A stretch of DNA of 64,000 nucleotides from Ornithinibacillus sp047228935 (GTDB taxonomy: Bacteria > Bacillota > Bacilli > Bacillales > Amphibacillaceae). Every line of letters begins with the position of its first letter. Position 1 is the stretch's first letter. The translations under genes were made by a program, and so were the position numbers. Below are positions 1-8,183 of this stretch, one piece after another. The stretch covers positions 248,001 to 312,000 of the forward strand of contig NZ_JBFEGG010000001.1 of the NCBI RefSeq assembly GCF_047228935.1. Direction: 5' to 3'. The notes below the pieces were generated by a model that was not told the DNA's origin, searched no databases, and saw nothing but the letters and a program-made list of their open reading frames with translations.

Positions 1-1
1 T

Positions 2-667
2 ATAACAGCTTTTAACAGAATTGATAAAGCATTAGATAGTGAGCTTGAAAGCAACAAGGGAATAGGCTTTTCTAAGGCTGTACGTATATTGACGAAGTAC
101 AATCCGGTTATTCGGAGATATAAAGATGATTTATTAGAGTTCGCCGAGCTAAGAAATGCCATTGTACATAATCGAATTGATATAGTTCAAGTTATTGCAG
201 AACCACATGATTCGATAGTAGAACAAATTGAAAGAATCGAACAAGAGATTACCAAACCAAAACTAGTCATTCCACAGTTTGAAAAACAAGTACATTCTTT
301 TGAAATAAACGATTCTCTTTCTAGTTTATTGGATGCTGTTGAGGAGAAGGGGTATTCTAAGTTTCCAGTCTATGATGGGGAGAATTTTAAAGGATTAGTT
401 ACAGAAAATGGTATTACAAAATGGCTTTCCGAAAATAAAGAAGCTTCTACCAAGGAAATACTTCTACATGAAATTTTGCCTTATCAAAAGGAGAATAATC
501 ATGAGTTTATTAATAAAACTGCATCTATTTATGAGGCAGTTGAGTTATTTAAAGAGAATATTGGGAAAGGAAATCGGTTAGATGCCTTACTAATTACAAA
601 TAATGGAGAAAAGAATGAAAAGCTACTTGGGATTATCACGGCATGGGATATAATGGGTGTGCAGTAA
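2..667 (+). CDS. HEPN-like / tandem CBS domain protein, 5' end outside window
   Basis: The frame is open from base 2, so the gene begins before the window; a TTG at 89 is only an internal codon. The N-terminal part is helical and carries RNAIVH (bases 152-169), which fits the R-x4-H motif with a polar residue after Arg that defines HEPN domains. Two CBS-type segments follow: one around SKFPVYDGENFKGLVT and one around ALLITN...LLGIITAWDIM near the C terminus. CBS pairs bind adenine nucleotides; many HEPN proteins are RNases. A nucleotide-gated HEPN function is inference. A 15-bp terminator follows the stop. Confident in the CBS call, moderately confident in HEPN. Confidence 0.75.
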   Translation: MTAFNRIDKALDSELESNKGIGFSKAVRILTKYNPVIRRYKDDLLEFAELRNAIVHNRIDIVQVIAEPHDSIVEQIERIEQEITKPKLVIPQFEKQVHSFEINDSLSSLLDAVEEKGYSKFPVYDGENFKGLVTENGITKWLSENKEASTKEILLHEILPYQKENNHEFINKTASIYEAVELFKENIGKGNRLDALLITNNGEKNEKLLGIITAWDIMGVQ

Positions 668-670
668 ACG

Positions 671-716
671 TGAAGTTCAAACAAGTCAAAGAGGCTTGTT
701 TGGACTTCATTTTATT
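671..716 (+). terminator. bidirectional rho-independent terminator
   Basis: A 15-bp stem (671-685 with 695-709, one G-U pair) is followed by TTTTATTT. It ends the CBS gene and overlaps the stop codon of the convergent NRDE gene. Confidence 0.85.
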
Positions 717-1471
717 TGAAATTGGTAATTTACTTCATTAATAAGTTCCCCACTTTCAAATGTTCTTTCGGAAAAAGAAACAAAATTTTCATAGTCAATG
801 GTTAAGACTGTGGAAGAACGCGTTCCATAGTCAGGCATTTTAATAAACATAGGGGACAATTTCTTTTCAAGATGTAACCCGACTCCAGTATTTGGTAGTG
901 ATGATTTATTGGCTTCTTCTCTATCTGAAAGAATCTGAAATAATTCATTCGGATCAATAACGTCTGTCTGATTTAAATAATATTGTAAGCGGCTCTTGCC
1001 TGCTTCCACTTTTGGCCATGGTGTGTTAAGGAAGTGATTGCTAAGACCGTGAGTGCCGGGCTTGATAGAGGTGATAGTATCTTCTATATTATTATAATAC
1101 ATAAGGTGATCACTATCCCCAACTATGACATTATAGCCAACAAAATCATGTTTTTTCTTACTTAATTGTTTCAAGTATACTCCTGAATTCTCATTGCCCG
1201 CTAAATAATCCGACACAATATGCCCCCGTGATTTTTTACTTGACTTCATATGTCCTGGATTCCGATAATTCGTAAGCGCAGCAATTCTTCCACTACTTGT
1301 TATCCCAAGCCAGGTTCCCATTTGTAATAAATCTCTCCCTGCTAATACCTCTGGGTTGTCTTCCCAAAAAAGCGCATGTTTCGTAGGGCGATTATACGCT
1401 TCATCACGGTTAGCTGCTAAGATAAGCTTATATTTAGGATGTTTTTGTAATTGGAAAAGAATCAAACACAT
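707..1471 (-). CDS. NRDE family protein (TANGO2-like)
   Basis: A 254-residue protein beginning MCLILFQ with the family-naming motif AANRDE near residues 19-24. Cys2 follows the initiator Met, as in Ntn-hydrolase-like members where it would become the N-terminal nucleophile. The length fits bacterial NRDE/TANGO2 proteins of about 250-270 residues. The cellular role of bacterial members is not settled; eukaryotic TANGO2 has been linked to heme and lipid handling. It is a single gene with no operon partner, convergent with the CBS gene. Family assignment is secure; function is not. Confidence 0.85.
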   Translation of the reverse strand: MCLILFQLQKHPKYKLILAANRDEAYNRPTKHALFWEDNPEVLAGRDLLQMGTWLGITSSGRIAALTNYRNPGHMKSSKKSRGHIVSDYLAGNENSGVYLKQLSKKKHDFVGYNVIVGDSDHLMYYNNIEDTITSIKPGTHGLSNHFLNTPWPKVEAGKSRLQYYLNQTDVIDPNELFQILSDREEANKSSLPNTGVGLHLEKKLSPMFIKMPDYGTRSSTVLTIDYENFVSFSERTFESGELINEVNYQFQIK

Positions 1472-1679
1472 AAGCTAAATACGTCTCCTTTTTTACATTA
1501 TTATAAGAAAAAAGTAGTCTAAATAATATTATTTCGTATTTTGAAGTATTTTTTGTTATAATTATCACCACCTGAGCGTTAGCAGTTTATGGTAAATATA
1601 TCATTTAAACTTCACTGACATAAAATTCATGTCTTGTGGTATCAATAACTAAGAGACATTAGAGAAAGAAGGCTAGAAT

Positions 1680-3092
1680 ATGGTGCATCATCATGAAGTG
1701 CAATCAGTGGAGAATATTCGGAAGGTCCCGCTTTTAGCTGTTTTATTAACAGGGGCTTTTGTTGCTATTTTAAACCAAACCCTATTAGTTACTGCATTGC
1801 CAGTAATAAAAGGGGATTTAAATATTGATGATAATACCGTGCAATGGTTACAATCTATCTTTTTATTAGTTAATGGAATTATGATTCCGATAACAGCATT
1901 TTTAATTGCTCGGTTTTCAACAAGAACGCTATTCCTTTATGCGATGGGTTCATTTGCTTTAGGTACATTTGTATGTGCTATTGCTCCGGAATTCTTTACG
2001 TTATTAATTGGTAGGGTTCTACAGGCTGCGGGTGCAGGCGTTATGATGCCGCTTATGCAGACGATTATGTTTTTAATTTTCCCTGTGGAAAAAAGGGGAT
2101 CTGCCATGGGGCTATTTGGATTAATAATTTCCTTTGCTCCGGCAATTGGACCAACTTTATCTGGATATTTAATTGAGCATTATCCTTGGAGAAGTTTATT
2201 CTATGTTGTACTGCCAATCGTAATTATTGATATTATTTTAGCCTACTTCGTATTAGTAAATGTTACGAAACAAACGAATCCTAAAGTCGATATCTTATCG
2301 ATAATGCTATCCACATTAGGATTTGGTGGTTTGTTATATGGATTTAGTGCGGCAGGCTCAAAAGGATGGGCTAGTGCAGAAGTATTTTTATCCGTCATTT
2401 TTGGTGGTGTCATCTTAACTTGGTTTATTTTAAGACAGTTGAAACTAGAAACACCGATATTAGAGTTTCGGATATTTAAAGAAAAGATTTTTACATTAAC
2501 AACGGTACTTGGCATGACGGTATTTTTAGCTATGATTGGTGGGGCAGTAATTCTTCCTTTATTGATGCAGGATATGCTTGGCTTCTCCCCAATGCTATCA
2601 GGATTAGCCATTTTGCCTGGTGCATTGATAATGGGACTCATGAACCCGATTACTGGTCGATTGTTTGACAAGTTTGGTGCTAAATGGTTATCACTTATTG
2701 GTCTCATTATTCTTACAGCAGCAACATTCTTGTTAACCATTTTAACTTCTGAATCAACATTTACTTATATCGCAACTGTGCAGGCATTTCGAATGCTTGG
2801 GATTGCGATGGTCATGATGCCAGTTACTACTGCTGGATTAAATGTGTTATCTAGTGAAATGCTTCCGCATGGCACAGCGATGAATAATACATTACGTCAA
2901 ATGGCTGGTGCGATTGGTACTGCATTACTAGTAACCATTATGACGAGCAGTGCCATACCGGAAGAAGGTATAAACGGAATCATTCACGGTGTAAATATGT
3001 CGTTCGCTGTTGCTGGAATAACAGCTGCTATAGGTTTAGTACTGACTTTCTTTATAAAGTATGAACAAGGTGCTAGTGCAAGAGGAAAATAA
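1680..3092 (+). CDS. MFS drug efflux transporter, DHA2 (EmrB/QacA-LmrB) type
   Basis: A 470-residue, very hydrophobic protein that should span the membrane 12-14 times. After a short cytoplasmic N terminus containing HHHE, the first helix carries NQTLLVTALPVI, typical of DHA2 drug:H+ antiporters. The RVLQAAGAG segment matches motif C-like proline/glycine packing, and the R-D/G-R loops between helices 2 and 3 and 8 and 9 are present (ITGRLFDKFG). It is expected to export drugs or other amphiphiles using proton motive force. Preceded by AGAAAGAAGG. Monocistronic, with its own terminator. Substrate cannot be read from sequence. Confidence 0.9.
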   Translation: MVHHHEVQSVENIRKVPLLAVLLTGAFVAILNQTLLVTALPVIKGDLNIDDNTVQWLQSIFLLVNGIMIPITAFLIARFSTRTLFLYAMGSFALGTFVCAIAPEFFTLLIGRVLQAAGAGVMMPLMQTIMFLIFPVEKRGSAMGLFGLIISFAPAIGPTLSGYLIEHYPWRSLFYVVLPIVIIDIILAYFVLVNVTKQTNPKVDILSIMLSTLGFGGLLYGFSAAGSKGWASAEVFLSVIFGGVILTWFILRQLKLETPILEFRIFKEKIFTLTTVLGMTVFLAMIGGAVILPLLMQDMLGFSPMLSGLAILPGALIMGLMNPITGRLFDKFGAKWLSLIGLIILTAATFLLTILTSESTFTYIATVQAFRMLGIAMVMMPVTTAGLNVLSSEMLPHGTAMNNTLRQMAGAIGTALLVTIMTSSAIPEEGINGIIHGVNMSFAVAGITAAIGLVLTFFIKYEQGASARGK

Positions 3093-3103
3093 TAATTGCA
3101 AGT

Positions 3104-3138
3104 AACCCAGTGGAGAGTAGCTCTCACTGGGTTTTTTT
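3104..3138 (+). terminator. rho-independent terminator after MFS gene
   Basis: The stem AACCCAGT/ACTGGGTT continues as GAGAG/CTCTC with one bulged base and a TAG loop, then seven T residues. Confidence 0.9.
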
Positions 3139-3244
3139 ATTTAATTTAGTTTTTGTTACCTGTTCTTTCTTTTGATATAATTTAATTAGAACAAATATTC
3201 GTGTTGTGGTGAAGAAAATCAGAACGATAAAGGGATGGTGAGTT

Positions 3245-3814
3245 ATGTTAAATGACATGAAACAGAAACGGATTATCTTAGATTTGGCAGTTACTTTAGA
3301 TGGTTTTATCGAAGGGAAAAACGGGGAAGTCGATTGGTGTATTATGGACCCTGAAATGGAGTTCACTAATTTTTTGAATCAAATTGATACTATTTTTTAC
3401 GGTAGAAAAAGTTACGATTTATGGGGACAGTATATTCCTAAGAATGAGGACTCTGATGAAGAAAAGGAGATTTGGGAATTGGTTCATAGTAAAACGAAAT
3501 ATGTGTTTTCTAGAACTCAAAATAAGACTGATAATCAAGCAATATTTATCAATGATAACATTCTTGAAGAGGTTAATAATTTGAAGAAAAAGCCTGGTAA
3601 AGATATCTGGTTATATGGTGGTTCAACTCTCATAAAAACTTTTATTAAGCTAGGTCTTATTGATGAATTCAGATTATCCATTCATCCCGTAGTTTTGGGA
3701 GAGGGTAAACCGTTATTTGTTGATATTAATCAGAGGCTAAATTTAAGAATGGTTAATACGAGAACCTTCTCTTCTGGAGTTGTTCAAATGATCTACCGGT
3801 GGGATGGAAATTAA
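3245..3814 (+). CDS. dihydrofolate reductase fold protein (RibD C-terminal family)
   Basis: A 189-residue protein of the RibD-C/DHFR superfamily. Residues from about 10 give the first strand (ILDLAVTLDGFIEG), followed by FYGRKSYDLWG and a late GGSTLIKTFIKLGLIDEFRLSIHPVVLGEGKPLF, the signature of YyaP/YwjB-like proteins in Bacillus. These resemble the reductase half of riboflavin enzyme RibD and bind NADPH, but usually have no demonstrated substrate. No riboflavin or folate genes are nearby. Start supported by GGTGAG four bases before ATG. The family is confident; the reaction is unknown. Confidence 0.85.
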   Translation: MLNDMKQKRIILDLAVTLDGFIEGKNGEVDWCIMDPEMEFTNFLNQIDTIFYGRKSYDLWGQYIPKNEDSDEEKEIWELVHSKTKYVFSRTQNKTDNQAIFINDNILEEVNNLKKKPGKDIWLYGGSTLIKTFIKLGLIDEFRLSIHPVVLGEGKPLFVDINQRLNLRMVNTRTFSSGVVQMIYRWDGN

Positions 3815-3889
3815 TGAAAGAATTCAATCGCATTATAAACTTTTCCACAAAAATTTTAATAGGGTCATGTATTTAAAAGGAGGTTTGAT

Positions 3890-3910
3890 ATGACATGTCG
3901 AATAACATAG
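3890..3910 (+). other. short upstream ORF before S66 peptidase
   Basis: ATG at 3890 opens a six-codon ORF (MTCRIT, stop TAG 3908-3910) with an excellent AAAGGAGG six bases upstream. It ends 17 bases before the peptidase start, and the peptidase SD lies just after its stop. It could be a leader peptide or chance. Confidence 0.35.
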
Positions 3911-3927
3911 TAGAAAGGAGTGTAGCA

Positions 3928-4959
3928 ATGTTAATCAAACCTCAGAAATTACAAAAAGGCGATAAAATTGCAACTGTAAGCTTATCTTGGGGTGGCGCAG
4001 GAGATAAAGGGCTAAGATGGCGCTATGATCAAGGGATTCAAAGGCTAAAGGATATATTTGGGCTGGAAGTAATTCCAATGCCAAACAGTTTAAAAGGTAC
4101 AGAGTATATTTATGAGAACCCTGAGGCAAGAGCGGAAGATTTAATGGCTGCCTTTCAGGATAAATCCATAAAAGCGATCTTTTCAAATATTGGTGGCGAT
4201 GATAGTATTCGATTATTACCATATATTGATTTTGATGTAATTCGCAATAACCCAAAAATCTTCATTGGATATTCTGATACCACGATTAACCATTTGATGT
4301 GCCATAAAGCTGGAATTTCTTCTTTTTATGGACCTGCCATTCTGACAGACTTTGCTGAAAATATAAGCATGCATCCATATACAATTGAGATGGTGAAACG
4401 TACACTGTTTTCTAGTCAACCAATTGGTGAAATTTTACCTGCTTCTGAATGGACCAGTGAATTTCTTCCTTGGGAGGAAGCAAATAAAGATACAAAGCGT
4501 AAGATGAATCCGAATTCTAGTTATGAAGTTGTGCAAGGAAAAGGGGTAGTACAAGGGCCATTAATTGGTGGGTGCATGGAAGTGCTTGAATTTGCTAAAG
4601 GTACAGTAATTTGGCCAGATTTAGATACATTTGATAATAGTATACTTTTCCTAGAAACCTCAGAAGAAAAACCACATCCCAACCTTCTGCGATATTGGCT
4701 TCGAAACTATGGTGCTCAAGGTATTTTAGAAAGATTGAATGGTATTGTTTTTGGTAAGCCAATGGATGAGGAATATTATGTAGAATATAAGGAAGCGATT
4801 CTGACGGTGTTGAAGGAGTTTGACCGAGAGGATTTACCAGTGGTATATAATCTCAACTTCGGGCACACTGAACCAAAGTTCATATTACCTTATGGCAGGC
4901 TGGCAGAAATTGACTGTGACCAAGCTAGATTTTCCATTGTTGAAAATGCAGTGGAATAG
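3928..4959 (+). CDS. S66 family peptidase (LD-carboxypeptidase / MccF-like)
   Basis: The ATG at 3928 is chosen over the in-frame ATG at 3895: it has AAAGGAG seven bases upstream and gives the family start MLIKPQKLQKGD. The product has 343 residues. Ser116 in IGYSDTT is the predicted nucleophile; Glu in FLETSEE and His in NFGHTEPKF complete the S66 Ser-Glu-His triad. LdcA trims muropeptide tetrapeptides and MccF hydrolyses microcin C-type acyl-sulfamoyl adenylates; length and start resemble MccF-type cytoplasmic members, so detoxification or wall recycling are both possible. See the short ORF just upstream. Confidence 0.88.
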   Translation: MLIKPQKLQKGDKIATVSLSWGGAGDKGLRWRYDQGIQRLKDIFGLEVIPMPNSLKGTEYIYENPEARAEDLMAAFQDKSIKAIFSNIGGDDSIRLLPYIDFDVIRNNPKIFIGYSDTTINHLMCHKAGISSFYGPAILTDFAENISMHPYTIEMVKRTLFSSQPIGEILPASEWTSEFLPWEEANKDTKRKMNPNSSYEVVQGKGVVQGPLIGGCMEVLEFAKGTVIWPDLDTFDNSILFLETSEEKPHPNLLRYWLRNYGAQGILERLNGIVFGKPMDEEYYVEYKEAILTVLKEFDREDLPVVYNLNFGHTEPKFILPYGRLAEIDCDQARFSIVENAVE

Positions 4960-5024
4960 TTTACAAACTGTCCATCATAGTAATTAAATATAGGGATATT
5001 AATGTCCAAAAAGGGGATATGCAG

Positions 5025-5621
5025 ATGAGGATATTAGTAGTTGGTGCCAGTGGAACAATTGGCAGTGAGATTTGTAAAGCATTAGAACATCATGACATAA
5101 TCCGTGCTGGACGAAATGGATTAGATGTTTCGGTGGATAATACCTCTGTCGATAGTATTAAAGCAATGTATGAAAAAATTGGAAAAGTTGATGCGGTTGT
5201 AAATGCTGCAGGTGGCGCTAATTTTGCTTCTGTATCAGAGCTAACTCCTGAGTTAAACGAACGAGGGATACAGAGTAAATTAAAAGGGCAAATTAACTTA
5301 GTTTTACTAGGTTTGGATTATGTAAATGATGGTGGAAGTTTTACCTTAACGACAGGTGTTATGATGGATGACCCGATTCGAATGGGTGCATCAGCTGCAA
5401 TGGCAAATGGTGGGGTAAAAGCTTTTGTAAAAGCTGCCTCCATTGAAATGCCGAGAGGGATACGAATTAACAGTGTTAGTCCAACAATTGTAGAAGAATC
5501 ATTCAAGAGACTGGAGAAATTTTTTGTTGGTTTTAACCCCGTACCAGCAAGTCGAGTTGCTCTAGCTTATCGTAAGAGTGTAGAGGGAGCTCAGACTGGG
5601 CAGAATTATGAAATTTATTAG
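5025..5621 (+). CDS. short-chain dehydrogenase/reductase family, atypical active site
   Basis: A 198-residue SDR. The ATG at 5025 is preferred because AAGGGG lies eight bases upstream; the ATG at 5019 is too close. The Rossmann glycine motif is VGASGTIG near the N terminus and NAAGG lies in the NNAG position. The usual YxxxK is replaced by ASAAMANGGVKAF, so the catalytic Tyr is absent. This is a known short SDR subgroup with a conserved A-rich segment at that site, so it may be an odd reductase or a non-catalytic binder. Monocistronic between terminators. Confidence 0.82.
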   Translation: MRILVVGASGTIGSEICKALEHHDIIRAGRNGLDVSVDNTSVDSIKAMYEKIGKVDAVVNAAGGANFASVSELTPELNERGIQSKLKGQINLVLLGLDYVNDGGSFTLTTGVMMDDPIRMGASAAMANGGVKAFVKAASIEMPRGIRINSVSPTIVEESFKRLEKFFVGFNPVPASRVALAYRKSVEGAQTGQNYEIY

Positions 5622-5626
5622 GAAGT

Positions 5627-5663
5627 AACGCCGAGGTGACCAATTGCCTTGGCGTTTGTTTTT
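5627..5663 (+). terminator. rho-independent terminator after SDR gene
   Basis: A ten-pair stem AACGCCGAGG/CCTTGGCGTT with a ten-base loop is followed by TGTTTTT. Confidence 0.85.
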
Positions 5664-5737
5664 ACTAGTAGGGAGTAGAGAGAGGAGCATTAACCAAAAG
5701 GGTATGTGTTTCTACTCGGAAAAGTGAGGTTAGTCCT

Positions 5738-6514
5738 ATGGTTAAAGCGATTATATTCGATTTAGATGATACATTATTGAATGATAAAAGAAGTATAAAT
5801 GAAGCCTTTAAAGCTACTTGTCAATTAGCAAATGAGAAGTGTGACATTGATCCAGAATTATTGGAGAAAATAGTTCGCGAGTATGCTAGGGAACTATATG
5901 CTACTTACCCAACTTACGACTTCATCAAAAAAATAGGCATTAATGCCTTCGAAGGTCTATGGGGGACTTTTGATGATAGTGGAGAAGAGTTTCAAAGATT
6001 ACATCATATTGTACCGTTGTATCAACTAGCGGTTTGGAAAAAAGGATTACTATCGATGGGAATAGAAGATGAGAACTTCGCGTTAACTTTGGCTAATTCT
6101 TTTTCAGCTAATCGCAAAAAATTCAACCAGGTCTTCGACGATACGTATGAGGTGCTAGACGAATTAATAGGAAACTATCCATTATTCATGCTTACCAATG
6201 GTGCACCATCTCTGCAAAAAACGAAGCTAGCATTAACACCAAAGCTACAATCCTATTTTGATAAAATATTTATTTCTGGTGAATTTGGAATCGGTAAACC
6301 GGATTCTTCCATTTTTAATCATGTACTTGAAAATATTGGGTTACAGATAGAGGATGCAATGATGGTTGGAGATAATTTGAATACGGATATTTTAGGTGCT
6401 AATCGAATTGGTATGAAGAATGTTTGGATTAATAGAGAGGGGGTGGAAGCGACCGAGATTCTACCAACCTATGAAATTAAGGAGCTAAAGGAGCTTGTTT
6501 CACTCGTTAAATAA
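5738..6514 (+). CDS. HAD family hydrolase (YfnB/YjjG-like)
   Basis: A 258-residue HAD phosphatase with motif I FDLDDTLLN (nucleophile and acid Asp), a helical C1 cap between motifs I and II, motif II MLTNGAP, motif III Lys in GIGKPDSS, and motif IV MVGDNLNTDILGA. The pattern FDLDDT plus C1 cap is that of YfnB/YjjG nucleotidase-like members, which hydrolyse nucleoside monophosphates or small phosphates. Substrate is unproven. GTGAGG precedes the start. It faces serA and shares its terminator. Confidence 0.88.
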   Translation: MVKAIIFDLDDTLLNDKRSINEAFKATCQLANEKCDIDPELLEKIVREYARELYATYPTYDFIKKIGINAFEGLWGTFDDSGEEFQRLHHIVPLYQLAVWKKGLLSMGIEDENFALTLANSFSANRKKFNQVFDDTYEVLDELIGNYPLFMLTNGAPSLQKTKLALTPKLQSYFDKIFISGEFGIGKPDSSIFNHVLENIGLQIEDAMMVGDNLNTDILGANRIGMKNVWINREGVEATEILPTYEIKELKELVSLVK

Positions 6515-6555
6515 AGAAAAAATCTAGCAGTCTTTTAGAAAGCTAGATTTTTTCT
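6515..6555 (+). terminator. bidirectional terminator between HAD gene and serA
   Basis: A 14-bp perfect stem (6515-6528 with 6542-6555, core AATCTAGC) has A-rich and T-rich flanks, so it works on both strands. Confidence 0.9.
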
Positions 6556-6596
6556 GTACATTGCTTTTTCTTAAACCTTGGAATAGAGCAAAGGCT

Positions 6597-8183
6597 TTAT
6601 AAATCTATTGCTCTAACACTATGAATCTCGTTAAGTGATAGGAGTTCTTGTAATACCTCATCGTTGACATGCTTATCAACTGTAAGCATCATGATGGCAT
6701 CACCACCAATGTTGGATCGGTCTACCTGCATTGTAGCGATGTTTACTTCGTGTTTAGCTAATAAGCTACCCATTTTTCCGATTACACCAGGCTGATCTGT
6801 ATGGTGAATGACTATAATATGACCCTCAGGTGTGAAATCTACCCGGTAGTGATCAACTCTGACAATTCGTGGACCAAGTCCAGTAAGCACTGTTCCCGCA
6901 ACACTACGAATGTGCGTTTTCGTTTTCATTTCTACTTTTATTAGATTAGAAAAACCCTTTTTCGTATTGGTTTTGTTTTCGTGAATGTGAATACCTCTTT
7001 TTTCAGCTAAGTAGAGGGCATTTACTTCATTAACATGTGTACCGAGATGTCGCTTCAATATCCCTTTCATTACTCTTCTACTTAATGGTGAAAGTTCATG
7101 TCTAATAAGGTCTCCACTGTATGTTATCGATATTTCTTCAACTACTTCATCCGTTAAATAAATGAGAAATTCTCCAAGTTTTTCAGAAACGTGAAAATAT
7201 GGCTCTACCTTTAGCAGTAATTCACTATCAAGGGATGGCATGTTAACAGGATTTCGTACTGTCCCTCCTTGAAAGTATCGTAATATATCTTCGCTTACAT
7301 CAATTGCTACATTTTCTTGAGCTTCTACTGTGCTTGCTCCAAGATGTGGTGTGGCAATAACTTCTGGAAGTTCCAGTAGTTTATGGTTAAGAAAAGGCTC
7401 TTCTTCAAAAACATCAAGTGCAGCCCCCGCTACTTTTTTAGACAAAATAGCCTCATATAAAGCATCTTCGTCGATTATACCACCACGGGCACAGTTTATG
7501 ATTTGTACGCCTTGTTTTACTTTCTGAAAGGCTTGCTTATTTAATAAATGCTTTGTTTCTTTTAATAAGGGCGTGTGAACGGTTATAAAATCACTAGATT
7601 GTAAAACATCGTCCAACGTGCCATATCCAATGCCCATTTTTTCAGCCTTTTCCTTTGTTAGGAACGGGTCAAAGGCAATAACATTCATGCGTTGCCCTCT
7701 TGCACGGTAAGCAACTTCTGCCCCAATACGTCCTAATCCTATGATACCCAGAGTCTTATCTTTAAGCTCCACCCCGATATATTTTTTGCGGTTCCATTGG
7801 TGATTTTTTAATGCTAGATATGCTTGGGGAATCTTTCGAGACAGTGCCATTAGCATCGCCATCGTGTGCTCTGCAGCGGAATTCGTATTTCCATTTGGCG
7901 CATTGACGACTATAATACCACGTTCCGTTGCAGCGCCGATATCAATGTTATCGACGCCAACGCCGGCACGTCCGATAATCCGTAAATTTGTTGCTCGTTC
8001 TAGTAGCTCTCTTGTAACCTGTGTTTGACTTCTTACGATCAATGCATCGAAATTTCCGATGTTTTCAAGTAGTTTTTCTGTACTCCAGTCTTTATTCATG
8101 ACAATATTTATTTCGGAAGCATCTTTCAGTGGTTGAATTCCATCTTCACTTAATGGGTCAGCAATCAATAGATTATATTTCAT
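6597..8183 (-). CDS. serA: D-3-phosphoglycerate dehydrogenase SerA
   Basis: Catalyses the NAD-dependent oxidation of 3-phosphoglycerate, the first step of serine synthesis. ATG at 8183 is chosen because AGGAGG lies seven bases upstream, giving a 528-residue protein starting MKYNLLIADPL. The D-isomer dehydrogenase catalytic and NAD domains occupy about residues 1-315 (GLGRIGAEV for NAD, catalytic His in TPHLGAST). An allosteric substrate-binding domain follows, then a C-terminal ACT domain (VIHHTDQPGVIG onward) for serine feedback. The length is usual for Bacillus SerA. Its start overlaps the end of the aminotransferase by 11 bases, implying translational coupling. Confidence 0.95.
   Translation of the reverse strand: MKYNLLIADPLSEDGIQPLKDASEINIVMNKDWSTEKLLENIGNFDALIVRSQTQVTRELLERATNLRIIGRAGVGVDNIDIGAATERGIIVVNAPNGNTNSAAEHTMAMLMALSRKIPQAYLALKNHQWNRKKYIGVELKDKTLGIIGLGRIGAEVAYRARGQRMNVIAFDPFLTKEKAEKMGIGYGTLDDVLQSSDFITVHTPLLKETKHLLNKQAFQKVKQGVQIINCARGGIIDEDALYEAILSKKVAGAALDVFEEEPFLNHKLLELPEVIATPHLGASTVEAQENVAIDVSEDILRYFQGGTVRNPVNMPSLDSELLLKVEPYFHVSEKLGEFLIYLTDEVVEEISITYSGDLIRHELSPLSRRVMKGILKRHLGTHVNEVNALYLAEKRGIHIHENKTNTKKGFSNLIKVEMKTKTHIRSVAGTVLTGLGPRIVRVDHYRVDFTPEGHIIVIHHTDQPGVIGKMGSLLAKHEVNIATMQVDRSNIGGDAIMMLTVDKHVNDEVLQELLSLNEIHSVRAIDL

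Noticed and set aside
2243..2740. 165-codon antisense ORF in the MFS gene
   Set aside because: Shadow of the transporter reading frame with no start signal.
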